DNA of 19,834 nucleotides from F23-B02 sp963650165 (GTDB lineage: Bacteria; Bacillota; Clostridia; Oscillospirales; Oscillospiraceae). Position numbers and translations under genes: made by a program. This document shows positions 6,952-14,391 of the stretch, one piece after another. The notes under the pieces are model-generated. The model searched no databases and was not told the origin of the DNA. It saw nothing but the letters and a program-made list of their open reading frames with translations. The DNA is taken from the NCBI GenBank assembly GCA_963650165.1, contig CAVJKX010000024.1, positions 1-19,834 of the forward strand, in the 5' to 3' direction. Every line of letters begins with the position of its first letter. The first letter of the stretch is position 1.

Positions 6952-8829
6952 TCATACCTCCTTTATCGCATGCTTCGGGCAGCCATGCTTGCATTCACGG
7001 CACTTGATGCACTTTTCAGGGTCGATCTTATGCGGCTTGCGCAGCTCGCCGGTTATTGCGCCGACGGGACAGTTGCGCGCACACTTGGTACAGCCGATGC
7101 ACAGCAGCGGATCTATCCACATCGTGCACAGGCTGCGGCAGGCGCCGGCCGGACATTTCTTGTCGACTATATGTGCGATGTATTCGTCCTTGAAATATTT
7201 GAGCGTGCTCAGCACGGGGTTCGTCGCGGTCTTGCCGAGGCCGCACAGCGAGCAGGTCTTGATGACGCTCGAAAGATCCTGAAGCAGATCCAGATCCTCC
7301 ATCGTGCCGCTGCCGTGGGTTATGCGCTCGAGTATCGCAAGGATCTTGGGCGTACCCTCGCGGCAGGTCGCGCACTTGCCGCAGGATTCCTTCTTGGTGA
7401 AGTTCATGAAGAAGCGGGCTATCTCGACCATGCAGGTGTCGTCGCCCATTACGACGAGACCGCCGGAGCCGATGATCGCGCCTATCCTCTTTGTCGAGTC
7501 AAAGTCGAGCGGCAGATCGAGATGCTCCTCGGTCAGGCAGCCGCCGGAGGGACCGCCTATCTGCACGGCCTTGAAGCTGCCGTTTTTGACGCCGCCGCCT
7601 ATTTTGAACACGATCTCCCTGAGCGTCGTGCCCATGGGGACCTCGATAAGGCCGGTGTGCTTTATGTTGCCGGTCAGGGCGAAGGCCTTGGTGCCGGTGC
7701 TGTTTTCGGTGCCTATGCCGCGGTACCATGCAGCGCCGTGCTCGATGATGGGCGCAACGTTTGCAAAGGTCTCGACGTTGTTGAGCGAGGTCGGAGCGTT
7801 GAAAAGACCCTTGTCAACGCTTCTGGGAGGCTTGGTCCTGGGCATGCCGCGTCCGCCCTCGATGGAAGCCGTCAGCGCCGAGCCCTCGCCGCAGACGAAA
7901 GCGCCCGCGCCCTTGTTTATATGCAGTCTGAAGTTTTTGCCCGAGCCGAGGATGTTCTCGCCCAGTATGCCGTGCGCCTCGTCGTCGGCTATCGCCATTT
8001 TAAGGCGCTCAACGGCCAGCGGATACTCGGCACGGACGTAGATATAGCCCTCCTCGGAGCCCGTCGCCACGCCGGCGATTATCATGCCCTCTATCATTCG
8101 GTGCGGATCGCCCTCCATGATGGAGCGGTCCATGAACGCACCGGGGTCACCCTCGTCACCGTTGCAGACTATGTATTTTACGGGAGCTTCCTTATGCGCC
8201 GCGACCTGTGCCCACTTCTTGCCGGTCGGGAAGCCCGCACCGCCTCTGCCGCGCAGTCCCGATTCGGATATCTCGCTTATTATCTCCTCGGGCGTCATGT
8301 CAAACAGAGCCTTTTCCAGCGCACTGTAGCCGCCGACGGCGATGTATTCCTCAACGCTTTCGGCGTTTATGTGCCCGCAGTGCTCAAGAGCTATGCGGGT
8401 CTGCTGCTTGTAGAAGGGGATATCCTCCTGCCGCACATAGCTTTTTCCGTCCTCGTGATACACGAGGCGGTCTATTACCTCGTCGTTCAAAACGGTCTTT
8501 TCGACGATCTCCTCGCAGTCGTCGACCGTTACCTTTATGTAGAGAAGCCCCATCGGCTCTATGCGCATCAGGGGTCCCATCTGGCAGAAGCCGTGGCAGC
8601 CGCTGTGCTTGAGACCGACCGACTCCTCGTGGCTTTCGTGCTGAAGCACCACGTCAACGCGCAGCCCGCGCCTTTCCATGATCTGCTTCATCTTATCGTA
8701 TACCTTCAGCGAGCCGCCGGCAACGCAGCCGGAGCCGCCGCAGATGACCACCTGCTTGTACTGGCAGGCAAGTGCTTTCTTAAATGCCTCGCGGCAGTCT
8801 TTAAGCTGCTGTCTGCTTTCGATCTTCAT
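6952..8829 (-). CDS. hydB: Hydrogenase NuoF-like flavoprotein subunit (HydB/HndC), FMN and NAD(H) binding
   Basis: This 625-residue subunit carries the NAD(H)/FMN site of the trimeric hydrogenase. It begins with a thioredoxin-like [2Fe-2S] domain (CGGSGC, then SGCHGFC; roughly residues 15-100). Next come the NuoF core motif GRGGAGFPTGKKW near 195-207 and NGDEGDPGAFMDR near 222-234. The [4Fe-4S] site CGKCATCREGT is near 482-492, with its fourth Cys in the later TCSLCGLG. The C-terminus adds two ferredoxin motifs, CIGCTKCARNCP and CIKCRECKHGCP, as in HydB rather than plain NuoF. The start is ATG 8829, which overlaps the hydC stop as ATGA and has GGAG upstream; a longer frame reaches into hydC and is not real. 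Confidence 0.96.
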   Translation of the reverse strand: MKIESRQQLKDCREAFKKALACQYKQVVICGGSGCVAGGSLKVYDKMKQIMERRGLRVDVVLQHESHEESVGLKHSGCHGFCQMGPLMRIEPMGLLYIKVTVDDCEEIVEKTVLNDEVIDRLVYHEDGKSYVRQEDIPFYKQQTRIALEHCGHINAESVEEYIAVGGYSALEKALFDMTPEEIISEISESGLRGRGGAGFPTGKKWAQVAAHKEAPVKYIVCNGDEGDPGAFMDRSIMEGDPHRMIEGMIIAGVATGSEEGYIYVRAEYPLAVERLKMAIADDEAHGILGENILGSGKNFRLHINKGAGAFVCGEGSALTASIEGGRGMPRTKPPRSVDKGLFNAPTSLNNVETFANVAPIIEHGAAWYRGIGTENSTGTKAFALTGNIKHTGLIEVPMGTTLREIVFKIGGGVKNGSFKAVQIGGPSGGCLTEEHLDLPLDFDSTKRIGAIIGSGGLVVMGDDTCMVEIARFFMNFTKKESCGKCATCREGTPKILAILERITHGSGTMEDLDLLQDLSSVIKTCSLCGLGKTATNPVLSTLKYFKDEYIAHIVDKKCPAGACRSLCTMWIDPLLCIGCTKCARNCPVGAITGELRKPHKIDPEKCIKCRECKHGCPKHAIKEV

Positions 8830-9314
8830 ATCTTCTCCGCCTCCCTCAGCTCCTGAATGAGCGCATACGCCTTCTCGGGGGTCATAGAAGCGTGGACAAC
8901 GTCGTTGACGGTGCACACGGGTGCAAGTCCGCAGGCGCCGAGGCAGGAAACGCGCTCGATGGTAAACAGTCCATCGGCGGACATGTGCTCATCGGGCTTC
9001 ATGCCGGTGGCCGCATAAATTGCCTCCTGCACATCGTCGGCCTTCCTGACGTGGCACGCGGTGCCGTTGCATACGCGAATGATGTACTTGCCCTTTTCCT
9101 TCATCGAGAAGTTCTCGTAGAAGGTAGCTACGCCGTAGATCTCCGCATCGCTCTCGCCGACCTTTTCGGCGATATAGCGAAGCGCTTCCTCCGGCAGAAA
9201 ATTGTATTCTGCCTGCACATCCTGCATGATGGAAATGACATGGGTCTTATCGCAGCCGTACTTCCCCAATACGCCGTCGATAAAGCCGTAATCAACCTTT
9301 ACCAATCGTATCAT
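8826..9314 (-). CDS. hydC: Hydrogenase NuoE-like [2Fe-2S] subunit (HydC/HndA)
   Basis: This subunit, about 162 residues, is the thioredoxin-like [2Fe-2S] component that works beside HydB. The cluster ligands are C82 and C87 (CNGTAC) and C124 and C128 (CLGAC), the standard NuoE/HndA spacing. It has the typical N-terminal helical part with LPEEALRYIAEK and ATFYENFS. It is the first gene of the operon. The boundary is uncertain: the ATG at 9314 touches its GAAAGG Shine-Dalgarno (9315-9320) with no spacer. An in-frame TTG at 9305 sits about nine bases from the same site and may be the true start, shortening the protein by three residues. Confidence 0.94.
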   Translation of the reverse strand: MIRLVKVDYGFIDGVLGKYGCDKTHVISIMQDVQAEYNFLPEEALRYIAEKVGESDAEIYGVATFYENFSMKEKGKYIIRVCNGTACHVRKADDVQEAIYAATGMKPDEHMSADGLFTIERVSCLGACGLAPVCTVNDVVHASMTPEKAYALIQELREAEKI

Positions 9315-9366
9315 CCTTTCTATACTTTTTTATCACTCTTCCACTTTGATATATCTTGCTATTCTA

Positions 9367-9395
9367 ATTATAGGGAAATTTTTTTGGGGTGTAAA
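9367..9395 (-). promoter_or_regulatory. Near-consensus promoter of the hydCBA operon
   Basis: On the minus strand TTTACA (9390-9395) and a perfect TATAAT (9367-9372) are separated by 17 bases. Transcription would start near 9360, leaving a leader of about 45 bases before hydC. Confidence 0.8.
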
Positions 9396-9421
9396 GAATA
9401 ATTATTTTATTGTTAATTTCC

Positions 9422-9545
9422 TATGCCGCTCTGCACGAAAGATATGCCGCCGAGCTTTGACAAAAGCCTGACAATGTGCACCGATACGGCGTCTGCGCTT
9501 TGGGCAACTTGACGGTAAAAAACGTAGCCGTATGTGGCATTTCCA
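9422..9545. other. Structured intergenic element of unknown nature between hyd and crp-like genes
   Basis: This GC-richer block sits inside an otherwise AT-rich 379-bp intergenic region and lies outside both predicted transcripts. ATGCCGC at 9423-9429, repeated at 9444-9450, can pair with GTGGCAT at 9534-9540 (one G-T wobble). ATACGGC (9484-9490) is the exact inverse complement of GCCGTAT (9527-9533). A small hairpin GCTTT-GACA-AAAGC occupies 9454-9467. Together these could form a branched fold. A short minus-strand frame crosses it, but without a ribosome binding site. It may be a miniature repeat element or a small RNA; neither is proven. Confidence 0.35.
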
Positions 9546-9546
9546 C

Positions 9547-9566
9547 TAAAAATTTTAAAATTTTTA
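9547..9566. repeat. 20-bp perfect AT-only palindrome
   Basis: The sequence T-A5-T4-A4-T5-A is its own inverse complement. It lies about 60 bases upstream of the -35 box of the Crp-like gene. It may act as an upstream AT-rich promoter element or a bent-DNA site; no protein-specific motif is evident. Confidence 0.5.
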
Positions 9567-9623
9567 TGCAGAACGACAAAATTTTAACTCCATAATTTTT
9601 CACTTTAAAATACTGATATTGCC

Positions 9624-9651
9624 TTGACAATTCAGGACTTTCGGCTATAAT
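9624..9651 (+). promoter_or_regulatory. Consensus promoter of the Crp-like gene and ABC operon
   Basis: TTGACA (9624-9629) and TATAAT (9646-9651) are both perfect, with a 16-base spacer. The predicted start of transcription is about 9658, roughly 36 bases upstream of the first codon. Confidence 0.85.
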
Positions 9652-9663
9652 TAAAGCATAAAA

Positions 9664-9679
9664 TGTCTCATGTGAGACA
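9664..9679. promoter_or_regulatory. Palindromic operator candidate TGTCTCA-TG-TGAGACA
   Basis: Two exact 7-bp inverse arms flank a 2-base centre, directly downstream of the predicted transcription start and 4 bases before the GGAGG of the Crp-like gene. The position suits repression, most simply autorepression by the Crp-like protein. The sequence differs from the classical CRP (TGTGA-N6-TCACA) and FNR (TTGAT-N4-ATCAA) sites. Confidence 0.6.
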
Positions 9680-9693
9680 AAACGGAGGAAGCC

Positions 9694-10377
9694 ATGAAGC
9701 TCAGCCCGACCCAGCTGTCAACGCTACGGCATGCAGCCGTTTTTTACGCCGTGCCGATGTCAACGATAGAAAAGATCGCCGCCTCGCCCGACTGCGAGAT
9801 AAGAAGCTACTCAAAGTCGCAGCTCGTTTACGGCAAAACTGAGTTTGCGCGCAGCCTCGGCATCGTGCTCTCCGGCAGCCTGAGAGTCACGAAAAGCGGC
9901 GAGGGAGGCCGCACGATAATCATGAGCACGCTTTCTCGGGGCTCCGTTTTCGGCGCCGCCGCGCTTTTTACGGAGCAGCCGGAGTATGCCGCCGATATCC
10001 GCGCCGTGAGCGATGCGCAGATCGTGTTTTTCACGCAGCGCCTTGTGCAGCGCATGATGCGCTTTGATCCGCAGATAGCGCTCAACTATGTAAAGTACCT
10101 GTCCGAGAGGATACGGTTTTTGAATAAGAAGCTGTATTTCCTGAGCTCCGGCACCGCAGAGCAGCGCCTTGCGAGCTTCCTGCTCGATAATCTGCCCGAG
10201 GGCGGGGAATCTGAGCTTCCGATGCCGCTTAACAAGCTCTCGCTTGCGCTGAACGTTTCGCGCGCCTCGCTCTACCGCGCCTTCGATGCGCTCGGCGAGG
10301 AGGGTGCGATCGAGAAAAACGGCAAAAGCATTCGCATAAACGACGCCGAAAGGCTCAAAAAATATATTTTATTATGA
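9694..10377 (+). CDS. Crp/Fnr-family transcriptional regulator
   Basis: This 227-residue protein has the two-domain Crp/Fnr layout: an N-terminal cyclic-nucleotide-binding-like beta barrel (about 15-125), a dimerisation helix near 130-150, and a C-terminal winged helix-turn-helix (LNKLSLALNVSRASLYRAFDALGEEGAI). There is no N-terminal Cys cluster as in Fnr, with only Cys33 in that domain, so an oxygen-labile [4Fe-4S] sensor is unlikely. The effector is unknown. GGAGG lies 5 bases before the ATG. It is the first gene of a four-gene operon with an ABC importer, starting 9 bases before the binding-protein gene, so it most likely controls uptake of that importer's substrate. It is divergent from the hydrogenase operon. 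Confidence 0.9.
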   Translation: MKLSPTQLSTLRHAAVFYAVPMSTIEKIAASPDCEIRSYSKSQLVYGKTEFARSLGIVLSGSLRVTKSGEGGRTIIMSTLSRGSVFGAAALFTEQPEYAADIRAVSDAQIVFFTQRLVQRMMRFDPQIALNYVKYLSERIRFLNKKLYFLSSGTAEQRLASFLLDNLPEGGESELPMPLNKLSLALNVSRASLYRAFDALGEEGAIEKNGKSIRINDAERLKKYILL

Positions 10378-10386
10378 GGTGAGAAA

Positions 10387-11391
10387 ATGAAAAAGCTGAT
10401 ATCACTTATCCTTACAGTACTCATGCTCGCGTGCCTGCTTACGGGCTGCGCGGAAAACACCCCCGCACCGACGGCGACGCCGAGTGCATCCGAGGAGCCC
10501 ACGACCATACGCGTCGGCGCAATGACCGGCCCCACGGCAATGGGCATGGTAAAGCTCATGGACGACAGCGATAAGGGCGGGACGGAGAACAAATACGAGT
10601 TCACGCTCCAGACCGAGGCCTCCGCATTCGCTCCGGCGCTCACGAAGGGCGAGATCGACATAGCGGCGGTTCCCGCAAACCTTGCGTCGGTCCTGTACAA
10701 CAACACCGACGGCGGCGTGAAGGTGCTTGCCGTGTGCGCAACGGGCGTCCTGTATATCGTCGAGCGCGGCGACAGCATAAAGAGCTTTGCCGATCTTGCC
10801 GGAAAGAAGCTCTACGCCACCGGCGAGGGCGCAACTCCGGAGTTTGCGCTGCGTTATCTGCTCAAGGCAAACGGCCTTGAGGGCGACAAGGCACCCGTTA
10901 TCCAGTGGTGCGCCGATACGACCGAGGCGCTGTCGTACATAAGCAGCGACGAAACGGCGGTAGCAATGCTGCCGCAGCCCTTCGTCACCGCGGCTCAGAC
11001 CAAGGTCGATGGCCTGAATGTCGCGCTCGATCTCAACGAGGAGTGGCAGAAGGCAAACGACGGCGAGTCCATGGCCACGGGCGTTATCGTCGTGCGGACG
11101 GACTTTGCCGAAAAATACCCGCAGCAGGTTGAAAAGTTCATGCAGGAGTACGCCGCGAGCGTTAAATACGTCAACGAAAACACCGAGCAGGCGGCGGAGC
11201 TTGTCGGCAATTACGGCATCGTAAAGGCTCCCATCGCGCTCAAGGCGCTGCCTTACTGCAATATATGCTGCCTCACCGGCGATGAGCTCAGAGACTGCCT
11301 TGACGGCTATCTGAAGGTGCTGTACGATATGAATCCCCAGTCGGTCGGTGGAACGCTGCCCGGCGACGGCCTGTACTATGACGCAAAATAA
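10387..11391 (+). CDS. ABC transporter substrate-binding lipoprotein (NitT/TauT/NMT1-like)
   Basis: This 334-residue protein is an extracytoplasmic solute-binding lipoprotein. The signal peptide ends in lipobox LTGC with Cys21 as the lipid anchor, followed by a Pro/Thr/Ala-rich linker (about 25-37). The mature part starts TTIRVGAMTGPTAMG and contains FADLAGKKLYATGEGATPEFALRYLL in separate segments, typical of SsuA/TauA/NMT1-type proteins. The second lobe includes MLPQPFVTAA and a C-terminal NPQSVGGTLP stretch. GAGGTG sits 5 bases before the ATG. The ligand cannot be read from sequence; sulfonates, nitrate, pyrimidine precursors and others use this fold. No TPP-type riboswitch precedes the operon, which weakens a thiamine-precursor role. 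Confidence 0.88.
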   Translation: MKKLISLILTVLMLACLLTGCAENTPAPTATPSASEEPTTIRVGAMTGPTAMGMVKLMDDSDKGGTENKYEFTLQTEASAFAPALTKGEIDIAAVPANLASVLYNNTDGGVKVLAVCATGVLYIVERGDSIKSFADLAGKKLYATGEGATPEFALRYLLKANGLEGDKAPVIQWCADTTEALSYISSDETAVAMLPQPFVTAAQTKVDGLNVALDLNEEWQKANDGESMATGVIVVRTDFAEKYPQQVEKFMQEYAASVKYVNENTEQAAELVGNYGIVKAPIALKALPYCNICCLTGDELRDCLDGYLKVLYDMNPQSVGGTLPGDGLYYDAK

Positions 11392-12130
11392 CAGGCTCGG
11401 CAGGGCGCTCGCCGTGGCCTTCGCGCTGCTGCTGTGGCAGATCGCCGCAGAAGCGGTCGATCAGAGCATACTGCTCGTATCGCCCGTGGACGTAGCCGTG
11501 CGCATGACGAGCATATGGCGGGTCGAGGGCTTTCTGCCGTCTATCCGGTTCAGCTTTTACCACATAGCCGGCGGCTTTTTCCTCGCGCTTGTGACGGGCG
11601 CGGTGCTTGCCGCGCTCTCAGGGCGCTTTGCGTGGATCGAAACCGCGCTCTGGCCGTTTATGATAACGGTCAAGACCGTGCCTGTAGCGTCGTTTGTCGT
11701 CATATGCCTCATATGGCTCTCGGCGCAGAACCTGTCCGTGTTCATATCCTTTCTCATCGTGCTGCCGGTCGTTTACGGCAACGTGCTCGAGGGGATAAAG
11801 AGCGAGGATAAAAAGATGCTCGAGGTCGGCCGTGTGTTCGGCATGCCGTTTTATAAACGCATACTTTATATCCATATGCCGCAGCTCAAGCCCTTTATCC
11901 TCTCCGCGTGCTCAGCGTCGCTGGGCATGTCGTGGAAGGCGGGCGTCGCGGCCGAGATCATCGGCACGCCCGACGGCTCGATAGGCAAGCAGCTTTTCTA
12001 TGCCAAGATATATCTCGACACCGACGATCTGCTGTGCTGGACGGTAATCATCGTCATAATAAGCGTCGCGTTCGAGAAGCTGTTCATGCTGCTCGTGCGC
12101 AGGTTTTACGCGAGATTGGAGCGTGCCTGA
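11378..12130 (+). CDS. ABC transporter permease (SsuC/TauC-like, BPD family)
   Basis: This 250-residue membrane protein should form the homodimeric channel of the importer. It has about six membrane spans. The EAA loop that contacts the ATPase is visible as EVGRVFGMPFYKRILYIHMP followed by QL. I placed the start at ATG 11378, overlapping the binding-protein gene by 14 bases, because MTQNNRLGRALAVAF begins just before the first span. An earlier in-frame ATG at 11348 lies deeper in the preceding gene and gives an unlikely Cys/Pro-rich leader. The overlap suggests translational coupling, and there is no strong Shine-Dalgarno. Confidence 0.9.
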   Translation: MTQNNRLGRALAVAFALLLWQIAAEAVDQSILLVSPVDVAVRMTSIWRVEGFLPSIRFSFYHIAGGFFLALVTGAVLAALSGRFAWIETALWPFMITVKTVPVASFVVICLIWLSAQNLSVFISFLIVLPVVYGNVLEGIKSEDKKMLEVGRVFGMPFYKRILYIHMPQLKPFILSACSASLGMSWKAGVAAEIIGTPDGSIGKQLFYAKIYLDTDDLLCWTVIIVIISVAFEKLFMLLVRRFYARLERA

Positions 12131-12693
12131 TGGAGCTTAAAAACGTATGCAAGAGCTTCGGCGGAAACGAGGTGCTGCGGGATATAAGCATCGGCATTCC
12201 CGACGGCGGCAGGGTGCTCATCACTGCGCCGTCCGGCCGCGGAAAAACAACGCTCCTGCGCATCATGATGGGACTCGAAAAGCCCGACTCCGGTGAGGTT
12301 AAAAACAGGCCGCGGCATCAGGCGGCGGTGTTCCAGGAGGACAGACTGCCCGAAGAGTTTACGCCCGTGAGCTGCGTCAAAATGACGGCGCCGCGCGGCG
12401 TGACGGGAGATATGATCCGCGCTCACCTGGCCATGGTCGGCCTTGAGGGGCACTGCGATAAGCCCGTGTCGCAGCTCTCCGGCGGTATGCGCCGCCGCGT
12501 TGCCATAGTCAGGGCGGTGCTCAGCCGGGCCGAAACGCTGTACTTTGACGAGCCCTTCACCGGCCTTGACGAGGAAACGAAAAGGCGCACGGCAGATTAT
12601 ATCCTTAAAAACTGCGCGGGCAGAACGCTCATATTCGTAAGCCACTGCCCGGACGATGAACTGCTGTTAAACGCAAAACTACTCCGTATCTGA
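12130..12693 (+). CDS. Compact ABC transporter ATP-binding protein (187 residues)
   Basis: This is the nucleotide-binding subunit for the preceding permease. The start ATG overlaps the permease stop as TGATG. Walker A is APSGRGKTT, with Ala where Gly is usual at the first position. The Q-loop is AAVFQEDRLPE, the signature LSGGMRRR, Walker B TLYFDEPFTGLDE and the H-loop VSHC. At 187 residues it is clearly shorter than the 240-260 usual for SsuB/TauB; the shortening is mainly between Walker A and the Q-loop and at the C-terminus. All catalytic motifs are present, so it is likely functional. The final codons form one arm of the terminator hairpin. Confidence 0.92.
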   Translation: MELKNVCKSFGGNEVLRDISIGIPDGGRVLITAPSGRGKTTLLRIMMGLEKPDSGEVKNRPRHQAAVFQEDRLPEEFTPVSCVKMTAPRGVTGDMIRAHLAMVGLEGHCDKPVSQLSGGMRRRVAIVRAVLSRAETLYFDEPFTGLDEETKRRTADYILKNCAGRTLIFVSHCPDDELLLNAKLLRI

Positions 12694-12709
12694 TACGGAG
12701 TAGTTTTTT
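12675..12709 (+). terminator. Terminator whose left arm is the end of the ATPase coding sequence
   Basis: CTACTCCGTAT (12679-12689) pairs exactly with ATACGGAGTAG (12693-12703), extended by A4/T4, with a T-run to 12709. The stop codon TGA (12691-12693) spans the loop and first stem base. It may also work weakly on the minus strand for the convergent YitT-like gene. Confidence 0.9.
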
Positions 12710-12715
12710 CATACA

Positions 12716-13342
12716 TTATGATGCTTCTTCTGCACTCTTCGGCTTTCCTGCCTTTTGGATGAAGCCGATGAGCTGACCGGAGATGATGACCGTCAGCAGG
12801 GAATAGATTATCCTGCTGAACGGGATGTACGTCAGCGACAGCGCAAGGACAACGAGATCGCCCAGCAGATACACCCACTGTATGCCGAGCTTCAGCAGCT
12901 GCGACAGGCTCAGCGCGAGCGAATCGTCGCCCGTCGGGGCTGAGTTTGCCCTTATGCACAGGCCGACGCCCACGCCGACGAACATCGCACCGGCTATTGC
13001 CGCCGCAAGAGGATATTCGGCTATCTGCGGCCAGACCGGCGGGAAGTGCTCGAATATCGCGTAAAAGACGGAAAAGCCGCCGCCAGCGATGACGGAATTT
13101 ACGATAAACTCTCCGCCCATGAGCCTGAAGCCGAGCAGATAGCAGGCGCCGTTGAGTACAAGACCGCTGACCGACGGCGAAATGCCGAACCAGTGCTCGA
13201 GCAGCAGCGTCAGTCCGAGGACGCCGCCCTCGGTAACGCCGGAGATGGAGTGAACGTTGTACAGGCCGAAAGCGAGTATTGCGCTGCCGAGTATTATGCT
13301 CAGGCAGTTTTTCGGCTTTAATCGGGCTAACAATTTTAACAA
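12716..13342 (-). CDS. YitT-like integral membrane protein
   Basis: This 208-residue protein has about five or six hydrophobic spans and resembles the membrane part of the YitT/DUF161 family (SGVTEGGVLGLTLLLEHWFGISPS, in segments, then LNGACYLLGFRLMGGEF). It lacks the C-terminal cytosolic DUF2179 domain of full-length YitT. The function of the family is not settled. The start is uncertain: the frame opens with TTG at 13342, two bases after GAAAGG, and another TTG at 13333 is eleven bases away. It begins 7 bases after the LysR gene, whose stop codon abuts this Shine-Dalgarno, so the two are cotranscribed. Confidence 0.82.
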   Translation of the reverse strand: MLKLLARLKPKNCLSIILGSAILAFGLYNVHSISGVTEGGVLGLTLLLEHWFGISPSVSGLVLNGACYLLGFRLMGGEFIVNSVIAGGGFSVFYAIFEHFPPVWPQIAEYPLAAAIAGAMFVGVGVGLCIRANSAPTGDDSLALSLSQLLKLGIQWVYLLGDLVVLALSLTYIPFSRIIYSLLTVIISGQLIGFIQKAGKPKSAEEAS

Positions 13343-13349
13343 AACCTTT

Positions 13350-14222
13350 CTATTTGTTTTTTATTATATCTTCTGAATATCTGACAAAGCGCCGGACGGC
13401 GGGGGAGGCGTGCCTGAAATTTTCGAGCGCTATGCCGAGCGTTATGCTCCTCGGCGGCGAGATAGGTATCTTCACGATCTCGCAGGGCCAGTTACGCGTT
13501 ATGAGCTCGTTTAGGATGCTTATGCCCAGCCCCTTTTCGACCATCTGCAGCGCCGAATAGCTCTCAACGGTCGAAAATCGGATATCCGGCTCTATGCCGA
13601 ACTCCTCAAACAGCGGCATAACGTCGGCGTCGTGACCGAAACCGGCAAGCACGAGCTTTTCGTTCCGGCACAGCTCAAAGGGGTAGCTGTCAAGCCCCGC
13701 ACATGGGTGATCCTTCGGCAGTGCGGCCATCATCCTGTCCTCGTAAAGCGGCACCCAGTCGTAGGGGAAGGGCTCGCGGTAGCTCGTGAAGGCGATATCC
13801 GCACGCTTATCGTCCAGCCACTTTATGACCTCCTGCCGTGCCCCTTCGAGCAGGGTTATCTTTATCTGCGGATAATCGCTCTGAAAGCGGCTTATGATCT
13901 CCGGCAGCCAGTGCGTTGCCATGCTCGAATATGCCGCGACCGTCACGCTGCCGATGAGCAGACCCTTCGTGTCGGCGGCAAGCTCATATATATTATCCTC
14001 GCTATTCAAAAATTCGCGTATCACGGGGATGAGTCTTGCGCCCTCGGCGGTCACGCTCACGCCCTTGTTGGTGCGCCGCAGCAGGGGAAAGCCCATATCC
14101 GCTTCAAGCGCGCCGACAAGCTGGCTCACGCCGGAGGGAGTGTAGCTCAAAAGCTCGGCCGCCTTTGAAAAGCTCCCCGTATCCGCCGCGGCCAGAAAGG
14201 CCCTGCACCGTGCAGTTTCCAT
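13350..14222 (-). CDS. LysR-family transcriptional regulator
   Basis: This 290-residue protein has the standard LysR N-terminal winged helix-turn-helix (CRAFLAAADTGSFSKAAELL, then YTPSGVSQLVGALE; residues about 5-60) and a C-terminal periplasmic-binding-like effector domain starting near residue 90 (IGSVTVAAYSSMATHWLPEI). GGAG lies 8 bases before the ATG. The ligand is unknown. The downstream YitT-like membrane protein in the same operon is the most obvious partner or target. The divergent small membrane protein at 14392 is another possible target. A perfect 19-bp palindrome over its own translation start region fits autoregulation. Confidence 0.93.
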   Translation of the reverse strand: METARCRAFLAAADTGSFSKAAELLSYTPSGVSQLVGALEADMGFPLLRRTNKGVSVTAEGARLIPVIREFLNSEDNIYELAADTKGLLIGSVTVAAYSSMATHWLPEIISRFQSDYPQIKITLLEGARQEVIKWLDDKRADIAFTSYREPFPYDWVPLYEDRMMAALPKDHPCAGLDSYPFELCRNEKLVLAGFGHDADVMPLFEEFGIEPDIRFSTVESYSALQMVEKGLGISILNELITRNWPCEIVKIPISPPRSITLGIALENFRHASPAVRRFVRYSEDIIKNK

Positions 14223-14233
14223 AGCCGCTTCTC

Positions 14234-14252
14234 CTTTAAGTAATACTTAAAG
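14234..14252. promoter_or_regulatory. 19-bp palindrome at the LysR gene start, candidate LysR box
   Basis: CTTTAAGTAATACTTAAAG has 8-bp exact inverse arms around a 3-base centre and contains the T-N11-A pattern of LysR-type sites. It begins 12 bases upstream of the lysR start and overlaps the Shine-Dalgarno (14231-14236). Binding here could block transcription or translation of lysR. Confidence 0.55.
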
Positions 14253-14272
14253 CTGCCATAACGATCAACAGC

Positions 14273-14301
14273 TTTACTTTTCTTGTGCTTTATTTTACAA
14301 T
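14273..14301 (+). promoter_or_regulatory. Putative promoter of the small membrane protein gene
   Basis: TTTACT (14273-14278) and TACAAT (14296-14301) are separated by 17 bases. Transcription would start near 14308, leaving a leader of about 84 bases before the ATG at 14392. Confidence 0.5.
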
Positions 14302-14391
14302 ACAGACAGTAAGAAATCAAGCACTATTCAGGGCCCGAATATAATTGAAATCTTCTGAAGAAATTTTATGTTTATAATCGGAGGAATAGTT

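Noticed and set aside
6895..8856. A 653-residue plus-strand open frame opposite hydB
   Set aside because: It is exactly antisense to a gene with complete NuoF/HydB motifs, has no ribosome binding site and no domain-like composition. Long antisense frames are expected in GC-rich coding DNA.
9410..9416. TTGTTAA upstream of the hyd promoter as a Rex (redox repressor) site
   Set aside because: Only one half-site is present; the second arm of the Rex palindrome is missing, and the AT-rich context makes a chance match likely.
9421..9630. A 69-residue minus-strand frame in the hyd/crp intergenic region
   Set aside because: No ribosome binding site, it crosses the consensus promoter of the Crp-like gene, and its composition is not protein-like. 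The underlying DNA structure is reported instead as an element.
10378..10386. Riboswitch or separate promoter before the ABC binding-protein gene
   Set aside because: Only nine bases separate it from the Crp-like gene, leaving room for a ribosome binding site only.
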